A stretch of DNA of 64,000 nt from Chrysaora quinquecirrha. Its lineage: Eukaryota; Cnidaria; Scyphozoa; Semaeostomeae; Pelagiidae. The DNA lies in NCBI GenBank assembly GCA_014526335.1, contig JACTAT010000041.1, positions 274,420 through 338,419 on the forward strand. Reading direction: 5' to 3'. The notes beneath the pieces are model-generated. The model searched no databases. It had not been told where the DNA came from and saw only the letters and a list, made by a program, of their open reading frames with translations. Below are positions 36,101 to 48,100 of this stretch, one piece after another. The position numbers and the translations under genes are program-made. Each line of letters starts with the position of its first letter. The stretch's first letter is position 1.

Positions 36101-39100
36101 CGTAGTTTACTCCTTTCACAAGTGAAATTCTTTCTTCCAAAATTTTATCTTCCCAAATTAATAAACGGGGTCCTAATAAGGTCCGTAGGGATGGGGGAAA
36201 AGCTCGAAATTAATAAACAGGGGGGGACGTTTATTTGCCACCTAAGAGTAAAAACCGTGAAAGGACATGTCTATATTGAAGCCACGCTATATAAGTGTTG
36301 ATTATATTATTCGTAACCGTAGAACCAAAACACCCCCTCATAAAGCAACATTGTTCACAGAGAGGAGATGTCGTATGGAGTGGAAAAATCGATCTGGCGT
36401 TCCATGCATTTTGGCGGGCGAATAGGGTCATATAATATAACAGCTCCTTTACTGTTGAGCACTATCAAAATATCGCTGATAAAATGGATGAATTCAAGAT
36501 AGACTATTCAAAGAAGAACATTCCACTGGCAAGCAAATCAGAATATAGGATTCAGTTAATTTCTAAAGTAGAAAGTGTCATAAAAAGAATGCGATGGAAA
36601 GCTTTGGAAACATTAGGTATGCTGCAAACAAATAACGCTAAAAACACTTATGGTTTTCGTTCAAGAAATTGCCCACAAGCTGTTGATTTATTAACAAATT
36701 TTGAAAATGAACTGTTAACTATGGTAAAGAATATTGAATTTAGAAATGTAAAAAGTGACTTTCAAACAAAGTTGAATAATGATATAACGCAAATCAAGAA
36801 TATTAACAAAGTGCTGGTAGCTGCAGACAAATCAAGAAACATTTATAAGCTGGATCCAAACGAATAAAATAAACTGTTAAAAGATAATATCACCAAAGAA
36901 TATAAGAAATCAACGGAAGCAAAAGTACAAAATATAAATGAGCAAACGAAATATATCGCTGAGAAACTTTTAATCGATAATAGAGTAGAACGTCTACAAG
37001 AAGAAGAAGCCTATATAACGATTAAAGATCACAAAGAAAATTTCCCGAACAAGTTATCCTGTAGACTCATCAACCCATCTAAATCAGAAATAGGAAAAAT
37101 AAGCAAGGCGATACTAGATAAAGTCAACAAAGAAATTCTGAAAAAAAACAATGTTAATCAGTGGAAAAATACAGATTCAGTCATAAAATGGTTTAATAAC
37201 ATAAAAGACAAACATGAAACATCGTTTATAACATTTGACATAGAGTCATTCTACCCTTCAATTTCCCAAGACCTGTTCACGAAAGCAATTAATCATGCAA
37301 GAAGAATATCAATTATTAACGAAGAAGAAATCAACATTATTTTACAAGCCAGAAAAACTGTACTGTTCAATTCAGGAAATCCATGGGTCAAAAAGAATGG
37401 AAATGAAGACTTTGATGTTCCAATGGGATGTTACGATGGAGCAGAGCTTTGTGAATTGGTTGGCGCATATATCCTCGATCAGTTAAAGCAAGTTATAGAT
37501 AGCAAAGACGTTGGTTTGTACAGAGACGATGGTCTTGGAATTATTAGAAATGCATCTGGTCCAGAAACGGAGCGAACAAGAAAAAAAATCATTGAAGTTT
37601 TTAAAGAGTGTGGATTGTCAATTACGATTAAAGCAAACATTAAATTGGTAAATTTCCTAGACGTTCAATTGGATTTAAAAAACAACAGCTACAAGCCATA
37701 CCGCAAGCCAAACAACGAACCCATATACATCCACAAAGAATCGAATCATCCTCCAGCAATCCTGAAACAGATCCCAAAAAACATCAACCGCCGAATCTCA
37801 GACCTGTGCTCAAACAGAGATACATATGCCAAGGAAATACCCTCGTATGAAACAGCGCTCAAGAAAAGTGGATTTTCGGAAAAACTTGAATACAGCCCTA
37901 ACGTCAGTACTCAAAGCCATCAAGCACAAGAAAACAAAAAAGAAAAAGAAAAATTATTTGGTTCAATCCACCATTTTCAGCTAATGTGAAAACTAACGTT
38001 GGAAAAATATTCCTGAAACTCGTCAAGAAGCATTTCCCCAAAGGTCATCAACTTGCAAAGATATTCAACAGAAACACATTGAAAGTTAGCTACAGCTGCA
38101 TGAAAAACGTCAAGTCAATCATATCAGCGCACAACAAAGCAATACTCAATCCGAAGAACAACGAAGAGCATGGCTGCAATTGTAGAGTAAAAGAGAGCTG
38201 TCCACTACAAAACAAATGCCAGACGCCCTGCCTCATATATGAAGCAACAGTATCGAATAACCAGAATAGCGAAGTAAAAAGATATATTGGGCTAACTGAA
38301 GGAACATTCAAACAACGCTATGCTAACCATTGTAAAGATTTCAGACAAATCAAATATGAGAAGAGCACAGAACTATCGAAATATGTTTGGTCAATTAAGA
38401 AAGATGGGAGGACCCCAATAATTAAATGGAAAATTCTAAAAAAAGTTATTAATAAACCAAGAAAAGATTATTGTAGATTATGTTTAATGGAAAAAATGTA
38501 TATAATTAACTCTATAGGGGATCATATGTTATTAAATAGCAGATCAGAGCTTGTGAGCAAATGCAGACATCAAAATAAATTTATTATAAAATACTTTAGA
38601 AATTAACCTATACGCCACATACGATTGATCGTTCTTTTACGTTCGATCGATTTGCAATCGTTAACATCTGCGGTTGCCAATTTTGTATTTATGCCTGATG
38701 ATTGATATAATCATGAAACTCAGAGTCGCATAATTCATAGTCTTCAATTTGTCTTAATCTTCGTAAGTGTTGATTATATTTATTTTAATATGTGAATACA
38801 CTCACAGTAACTGGTTGAGCTCATTGAAATAGTCAAACGACGATACATCCGTGAATATAAAAAATTCCAGAATTTTAGGGAAGTATATATTTAAATAATG
38901 TTAAACGGATCTTACCCTTCTTCTTCAATTTTCTGTTGTTTGAGCACTGCAGCCTGCTGACGTATGTTAGCAAGAGGATCCACAGAAGGCTTCTAAAATT
39001 CAGATGGTCAAACGTTAGACAAAATAACTATGAAACAAAAAGCTAAAAATGTTAATTTTCAATGAATTTAAAGCGATATGACGTGCTGTAGTGCAACGAA

Positions 39101-42100
39101 AAACAAAAAGGTCAAAGTTGCAACGAAAGCGTTGAAGTTGCTGAGCAAAGGTTTAAGAAAATTTCTTTTCCATAAAAGGCTGCGATTATGAAAATTTTTC
39201 ACAATTTCGAGGTAAAGAGTTTTCGATACCAAATTCGTACTTAGCAGCAAAAAGTTAGTTTAGGCACAACGTTTTGCTCTCTTAGCGCTTGTATTATTTA
39301 TTTTATGAGATTTTATAAGGGCTTTGACCCATTTGGATGAAAAGTTTTACCTCCAGTCCATTTCCACGGCTTAAACCCTTACAGAATCAAGAACTTTAGC
39401 CCTTAATATAGAATTAGGAACTTTGAAGGCTCATATGATCGATATCACAACCCCTAGGAACGTGAAACCTAACACCAAGTCTAAGTTTTAGATCCTTTAT
39501 ATGATTATAGCATCGAATATTTGATATTTGAAGTTTGGAAAAAATTCTGCGGCTTTTCGTCAGAAAAGTCTATACACGTTTTTTTATAAGGAACACCTTT
39601 ATAAGAAACTCGAGGCTGAAAATTCCCAAAAAATTAAGGAACTTAAAGGCACTGTCGAGGCTCGGATGAAAAAACTAAGAAACTCTTTTTTAAAGAAGAA
39701 GACGGTTTGTACGAAAAAGGAACAGAAGTACAATATATTTCCCATCGTTCTTCCCGAAAAGGCTCCATTTATACTTTAAGTTAGAAATGAAGAATAGTTG
39801 CTACGAATTTGCTGTAAAAATTAGTATTTATACATATCCCACGACAAGGAACAGTATAAGGAACTTTCAGCCTCATTTTGTTGAAAAATTAAGGGACTCC
39901 AGCCTCAACTCAGACCAAAGGTTCCTTATAAAAAAACGTGTATATACATATAAATAATCTTAATCTACAAAGTAAATGCCAATACAAGAAAGCTTTTACA
40001 ATTCAACATAGCATTCAGACAACAACTTGAGAGAATTTCACTTACATTCTTTTTTTCCTGTTCTTCATTTTCTTCAGGTTTGATTGGACTGACTCGCTCT
40101 AAATCGGAATTCGACTGTCTTCTTTTCTTCGAAGCAGAGCGTGCAAGGGTTGGTTTCAAATGCACAGGACTTTCAACATCTCGCTGAAGACCTTCAAGAA
40201 AAAATAGAAAATATTTGAAATTCAAATGTTTTTCACAAAAACGAAGTTGCTGGGAAATAATATGAGCAGATTCCTGATTTTCTCTGTGAAAGCTTCCGAG
40301 AAACTACATCTGGAAAGCAGAACACATAGGTCATCACAGCTTAGCTTTTAAACGACTTGGCGTTACATTTTGCCCTCTCTGAGAAAATAAAACAACTAAG
40401 GGCTACAATGCAGTTTAGCGGACACCATTCACATAGAAAAAATGCTAGAATGCAGTACGGTTAGGGTTTAGGGCAGGGATTAGGTTTTGGGTCGGGGTTT
40501 TAGGGTTAGGTTTAGAGCTTTGGGGTTACTGCCAAGATTTTCGGGTTACAATTATAGGGTTTGGGTTAGGGCCTTAGGGTTAAGGTTTTAGGTTTAGGGT
40601 TAGGGTAAGAGTTAGTGTTAGGGTCAGGGTTATGTATAGGGTTAGGGTTAGTTTTAGGATTTTTGGATATGTCATCGTTCGAAGCAATAGCGTATTTTTT
40701 TTGCTATTGTTTTTGTTGTGTTTCCTAAGTTTTCACAAAACCATACCTGCAACCATCTAAGGTCTTTGCATGTTGAAGAAAGCATCTCACAAAAAAAAGG
40801 TTAAGGTTAAAATTAGACTCAGGGCAGGTCCAGGGTAAGGTTGAGGAAAAAGATCAGACTCAATTACGGTGTAAACAAGCTGACTTAATGGGACAAGTTA
40901 TGGGTGGTTTTTTTCTCTTGAGTTGTTAGTTCCTTGAATAGTGAATGCAAAAACGAATCTGTTGCTACTATTTTAACTGTTTTCACACTCAAGACCAAAG
41001 CGTTCAGTTTAGAGGAACATACAGTAAATGAATATTTAAAGAACATAAAAGTCATCTTACCATTCTCAGAACCATTCCCTAACGGTACCAGATCAGCAGG
41101 TTTCTTAGCAAGTTGCCACATGTGATTTTCTGTTAATTCTGATCCTGACCACGAGGCTGAAAGTTGTTTATCTTCAAATGGCGGCACTGGTGACGTATCA
41201 GTGGCGCGAACAGGACTTAAAGCCGATGGCGTAAACATTGATTCTTTCCCAATGCTGTTCCTTCGAACGACTTGTCTTTTCGAATGCAATGAATCGATTG
41301 CAGATAACGGACTCGTCCTTCAAAAGATATATATATATCATTAAAATTGGGAACAGTACAAGGGTTAGCTATAATATGAAATGAGGAAGACTGAAATGTG
41401 GGATTCTAAGACTATCAACTTATGTCGTTGTTAGTACATAATCTGGTTATAGGGGTAGAGGTGGGAGTAATCGTACAGTTAAGCTTTTTAGACCTATATT
41501 TACCTTGACACCCGCGATGATGCGATAGTTTCTATGATACCAGTTTGCAGGTGAACATTAAACTTGCTACCAGTTTAGCCTTGGTAAGACTGAACTTTCG
41601 CAGAGTCCGGGAGGTTGTGGGATGCCATGGGAGCTAACCTCCCGGACTCTAGCGAAAGTTCAGAAGGCTGCAAGTTAAAAGGCAGCAAGTTAAAAGGCAG
41701 CTGAGTGGTGTCTTGTCTTACCAAGGCTAAACTGGTATTAATGTTCACTCGCATCGCTGGTATCATAGAAACTCACTCGCATCGCGGTGTCAAGGTAAAA
41801 GTTCGCCGCATCGCGGGCGTCAAGTTAAAAAGCATCATCATCTTAATCATAGTCACATCATCATTAGCATCATCATCATCATCATCATCATCATCGTTGG
41901 GTAAATTAAAAAATCCTTCCCCTATTCACAGAAAACTCCAAAATTTCAATTTCAAATGTCCTTCACTTCATCAACAATAGATAGTCTATCTTACTAAATG
42001 TCAACTTTTTTGTGTTTAAACTCTGACTGTTTTAAGGAACCCAAATAAAGTAGGCCTGTGAGTTTCATAGGATAGGGTACGTGTTTGTTTCGATCGCGTG

Positions 42101-45100
42101 CGCAGTGCTTTAAAATTTTTCAACTGCGTTATTTGTGGAAACATTTCAGACGAAACTGAGAGCAAAATACAACTCTTACCGTGGGGATTTCTGGAGCTTA
42201 TCAAAGCAAGAACTCTTCTTGAAACCGGAAAGAATATTGGTAAGATTCCAAAATGAATTAAAGTGCCCTTTGACGTCTGAGAAACGTTTTCCTCTGAGCG
42301 GAAGAAATCCAAAGCCAGGAAAGAGTCGGGATGCGTGATGTGACAAATCATGAGAAATATTCGTGAAATCAACAGCAGAAATGATATCCAACTTGTTACA
42401 GAAATTTTAGGAGATATTTACTGCAAGACGTCTGAGTAAAAAACCGAGTAAATTTTGCATATTTCCTCCATTTGAGACACTGAAATGACATTAGGCGGAA
42501 TGCCATGCCAGCTCATGTTAACATAAACAAACCAATTAACAGAAAAACTTCCGCATGACAAAAGAATCACCGTGCCGCATGACAAAAGAATCACTGTGCG
42601 TGTAGTGAAGGGAACACAATAGATGGCCGCCATCAAAATCAAAACTTTTTTGAGCCGAGAGAAAATCGAAATTTTAACCAACTTCTAGGTTTCAAAACGC
42701 TTAGCAAAATCTTTAAACAGCGTCCGGCCAGAAACGGGATCGATTAAAGAAAAAAGCGCATCTCTAGCTGGCCCAGGGAAAAAGCCTTTCTTGTGTAATC
42801 GAACAACGGGCCATAACAATGGGGCAACCTGATTTGCATAACTGCATATTAGTAATATAGGATTTTGGAATCTGTTTTTCAATGTTCAAAAATATCTTTA
42901 TATTATTTTCCACCAACCCTTTTTGTGTCAAAATATAGATTTTCAAGACATAAAACCTTTTCAATGACTTACAAAATCGTTTTTTGTTAGTAGTACTCGA
43001 TGCGGGAGTTTTCGTACAGCGGCGGGAGTTTCCGTACAGTTTGTTATTTGAAAAAAAGAGTACAAAAACGCTGCAGTGTTATCAGTTTTTCAGTTCATGG
43101 TTTGGTCATAAGTCCCAAGATACGAAAAATGCTTTTGGAATAAATTTCTGAGGGGTTTTATCTTTTTTAAGCAGTGTCAAATAAGACACTGCCTTGGCGG
43201 CGTAGAGTTTAGCTCGAACACCATTTTTCCAGTCCTTCCGCACTACTAGTTTCTTTTTGGGCTCTCTCCGTTCTGAAGCAACTCTCACAAATCAGCCAGC
43301 TTGGCACAAAAAAAGAATATAGTTTTGCACCTATCCTGCCGTTCTTTGAATTAAATTTACGTGAGTGTCCTATTTTTAATAATTTTTTAAAGTCGAAATG
43401 TACGATTACTCCCGCTGTACGATTACTCCCACTTCTACTAACGTCCTGGTGTACTTTCTAGGTAAACAGGTTACTTTGTTTCGTTCTCTGGCTCCAGGGG
43501 CAAATTGAAGGGTGCGCCATATCCGAGAATATGTAAAAGGTGAGTACGCTATAACCGGTGGCTAGAATACAGTTTAGCGGGCCAACTTTATGTAGAAATC
43601 GCTGAAATTTTGTTACAACACGTTGAAGCATGTTTACGTTTGATCGTTTGGCCATGGGCATGGCTTAACAAAACAAAATTGATTACCTCGAAAGAGTATT
43701 GATCATGGTATTATCAGCTTGCAGGCCTGCCTGTTTGAGTTTTCTCATTCTCTGCTTATACATACGAAAGTATGAGCCAGTGCTGTCATGTTTTTCAACA
43801 TCACTATTCTCTTGCTTCATTGGCATCGTATCCAATCTTTCTTTCAAATGAAATTTTTCAGCATTTGATGTGCTTTGACCTGGAGCCCAGGAGTTCCTTG
43901 CTGCAAAACTCTGTACTCCAACTTCTCTATCTTCATGCTGTAGAAAGAACGTTTAACTTTTATGAATTAAATCTCTGACGAATAGAGAACAAGACACAAG
44001 ACAGCTTCTTACAACTGCCAAAATGTTATAACTTTTTATTTGTTAAATAGTTAATGCATATTTTACCAGATTTACCAGAACAGCGAGTGAAATCATAAGG
44101 CAAGACAAAATATGCCCTACGTATACAGCAATATCTACAAAGATAATTTAGAACAAGAACAAGAATAATCACATCTCGAAGCTAAAACGGGAAAAGAAAT
44201 TAGAACATTGAAACTTAGGCCCAATTTCCTGCAATTATGAAGAAAACACGTAATTCGTTAAAGCTTCTTGCAACTGCAAGATTTAATATAACAAAACAAC
44301 AACAACACGTGTGTTTATTTATTTAATGTCTTAAAAGGAATCGAATTCAAAAAGCTACAAACAAACCTGCTTTTGAAAATTCACAACGAATGAACAACTT
44401 TGTAAACTAGACATTATCGTCTGATTTTCATAAACATAGATAATCTCTTTTAAAAATTGACTAAAACTAATTTGTTTATGTTAGCCACAACATAATTTCG
44501 AGCTGTGACATTTTATTCAGTTGACAAAGCGTGTTTATATTCTGATTTATCGATGATTAGTTTGCTACGGTAACATTCTATATGTATATGCTATGCAGTA
44601 TGCTGGAAGTTATAAGATATCTGAATGCTCTATGTCAAGCAACCTCTGAGGTTTCAAACAATTTCTATTTATTAACGACCACCCGCTATTGAAAGGCAAT
44701 CTAAAATTGATCAGACCATCCTTATATTCGTGAGTTTATACATAATTCATCACATTTCTAATTATATGTGTTTACTGTGACGCAACCTGCGAATACAACA
44801 TGGTGCCACTTTACTAAATACGTTAAATTGAGAACGTAAGGTCATTTTACCAAACAGCAATACAACAACTCACAACACAAAATCTTATACCCACGCGACT
44901 CGTAGATACTCACAATGAATTGAATTGACGATCCAACTGCAACTTTTAAGTCATAGAGACATACATGACTTCTATGGGCCATAGTTTTCGCTGTTAAGCT
45001 GCATTGATGGGCGCTCAAAAAAACATTTGTGTTCTGTATTGTGAACTTCAGGCTCCCCTAAAAATCGTTTCAGTCCGACGCTGCACTTTGTGTTCATTTC

Positions 45101-48100
45101 AGATCAAGGGGTTTGCTCTGCGCAAAATGGATTGCAAGCTACCAATCAAACTAAGATTTGAAATACGTACGGTGTTTGATTGGTACGACCAATTTGCTGC
45201 CGTTAATGGCCGGATTTTTAACTGCTCCATTTCAAGTCCTGCTCTAAAGCAAACAGCATTTGAGTTACTCTTGCTTCGCTGTAGATTTTTCTGCTGATGT
45301 TTGGGAAAATTCTTTGCGAAGAGTCGGCCAAAATGAAATTAGTCTATGACTCGCAGAAAGAAAAACTTTGGAACTATACTTTCTGCCTCGATTCCGTTGG
45401 ACTTCCGTGTTTGCGAGGTAACCGTGCCACATAAGACTTATAAAGAGGGTCCCAGTTATCGCTCATCAAACCGAGATGGCTCAAAATATCTCTTATATTC
45501 TATGAGCCACAGCTTGAGCCGCCGTCAACAAACATCAACAAAAACAACAACAACAACAAAAACTGTTTTCAATTGACCATTTTTAATTGAGTTGACAACG
45601 ACTCGTGCATTAAGCCTAGCGGATTCATTGGCGGGATGCAGAGAAGGGGGAAAGGGGGAAACTAAAAACTCGCACAATAAATCCATACTCGACCTTGATG
45701 TTATGTCGTAAGTAATAACAGGAGGTGAAATCGATACTGCAATATAGCTGAAAATTTAAAGAATTGCTAATTTACTGTACTTAAAGTCTATTATTCGATG
45801 GTTCAACTAAATTCCTTTTCAAAAATGCTACGAGACTTTTCCAAGCATGTTCCTGTGCAGCACTGTGTTCTACAACGCGACCACCCCAAGAGAAAAAAGC
45901 ATTAAAAACTTTGTGAAATGAATAAAGGCAAAGAGGCATGTATGGAGGCTCTATTAAATGGCCTGTATTTGGATAAGACAAATGTATGATGCGCTTGTTA
46001 GGTTTCTTCTGAAGTAATCTCTCTTTCATTTGATTTGCAAACTTCACACTTCTTATGCATTGGTCATCTTCACCTGTGATGAGCAAGATTTCAGCAACAA
46101 TATCCTCAGCCTTTATTTGATTTTTCACGAGAAAATCTTGAAGATTATCCACACATTTTTTAGAAACAACGTATCCATCGCGGAATTCCTTATATTTCTC
46201 TACCAAGGCAAGCAAAGAGGAAGTGTGCAATCCAAGCAATTCCTTTTCATATCGAACAGGAAACACAACAGAAGTAGGTGATGAAATTCCAACAACTGCC
46301 TTTACCAAATTGCATTTCGCTGCAACTTGCAAGGCAATTTGGCCAGCAGTGGATACGCCAATAAATCCTATTCCATTCGAGTTAACTCTTTCGTGCTTTG
46401 AAAGCCATTCCACAGCTTCAATAAAGTACTCAAGCTCAACATCATTCAAATCTCTGGGCAAATCTTTATATGCAAAGAATGCAAGTGCCAGTGTCGCAAA
46501 GCCATGAGATGCAAGAAGGCTAGCCCTGTGCTCTACCAAGTCAATGTGTGTTCCAAACATGTCAATTACCCCTGCGAAGGCAACAGCCACGTGAAAATAG
46601 CTTAAATTTTGTTTTGAAATATATCATGTCCAAAAAAATAAACGATTATTAGTGGGAAACAGAAATATGAAGGGAAATCGAATTCAAAGTGAATAGCCTA
46701 CTTCAATGACCACATACGGTATCCATTGACAAAAATTGGCGGAGATCATACATATTTGAACTTCAGAAAGAAAAATTTAGCCGTCAGTTAAGGAGTTTTC
46801 AGTACGGAGCCTTAGCCAAACTTACTAATAAAAAACGCGCAAAGACTTGTAGATGACGAAATTGCTAGATGACGGTAGACTTCATATGCTCATGCAGTGA
46901 CGCTAAAGAAGTGGCGGAGGAAAGTTAAAAGCACCTTCAGCGCTGCATTCACCTGTACTCCGCTTTTTTTGTTGCTGAAATGGGTTTAGGACTGGGTCTA
47001 AATAGGGTTCCGGGTGAAAATAGGGTTTTCTGTCTGGGGTAAAAAATAACAAGATTTCAGCAGTAGAATAGTTCCCGTGACACATACTTTTATCGTCTTC
47101 ATAGGGTCGTATCCACAGTGCAGTCTAGTTTATTGTCATTTTCGAGAGCTTTCTTCTGATGAGCACTTCCGAGATCTGCTGGCATTCAGGGCATGTGAAC
47201 TGCAGAGCACAAGGAGCATTCGCAACAACCCCAGTGGGTACTCCCATTGAGGAACGGCAGGGGGGTCCAGCTTGTTTGAGGGTCTTACGAAATGTCTACC
47301 AGATGGCCCCATTAATAGATAAAAAGAAATGATACCGCAAATTTGTGGTATTTTTGCTATCTACTCATTACCCCAAACATTCAATTTCCTGGTGTTTTGA
47401 CAGTTTAACTTGCAACTTTGTGTGTATTTCAATTTTAGCAAACATTTAAAGGAACAATTTATTACTGTACAAAAGGCATGATTTTAGCTTCTTACACTAC
47501 CATTTTGTGGCTCTTTGTGAAAATTAACTACCATTTGAGGGTAATTTGAAAATATGAGGTTTCGCCCTCTTTAGCTCTCCCTGGACCTAAACCTGTCAGG
47601 CTTTGGAAGCACCCCCGGGGGAGAAAACGCGACACAACATGAAAGATATTTATGCAGTTGACCACAAAGAGGGGGCACTACCCCTGCAATACCTGGAAAT
47701 TTCCCTTCTCCTTTAGGAAGAAAAAGAGTCCCTCTGATTCGTCCAACGCTGATTTCGATTCTCTCGACATTCGGAGCCATATACGTTCTGGGGACTGTTT
47801 TAGATGCCAGAATGGCTCCATCGTTACACCTTTCAATGACATGGCCATCGTAAAGCTGGACATCGTATTTTATCGGTTTTTCCACGCTCTTATGCACAAA
47901 TCTCAAGCCTTTCTTCTGATTCGGAGCTTGAACCATACTCCAAAATAGCCCCATGCCATCAGTCCCAGTGTATGAGCCACCAAATGAAGGATCTGTACTC
48001 AAATCTGCTTTTCCAGATGAATCTGCCATGAAATGCCCAAATGATTCGAAAACTTCATTCTTTTCGGACCTCATTTCGGTCCTCATCGTAAAAAGTTGAA

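Larger units (their letters stand above)
36309..38762 (+). mobile_element. Penelope-like retroelement, degenerate, TOGARAM1 intron 5
   Basis: About 2.45 kb between 17-bp direct repeats, opposite in orientation to the host gene. It carries one ORF coding for reverse transcriptase followed by a GIY-YIG endonuclease, the domain order of endonuclease-bearing Penelope-like elements. A hammerhead motif lies near the 3' end. The 5' side has no matching hammerhead or terminal repeat, so the copy may be 5'-truncated. The reading frame has one in-frame stop and one frameshift, so it should be inactive, but the damage is light and the insertion looks fairly recent. Confidence 0.8.

Noticed and set aside
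41454..43438. One ~2-kb transposon with ends at 41454 and 43438
   Set aside because: The right end pairs better with a tandem-unit end at 42991, so the left piece is more likely a solo end of the same family.
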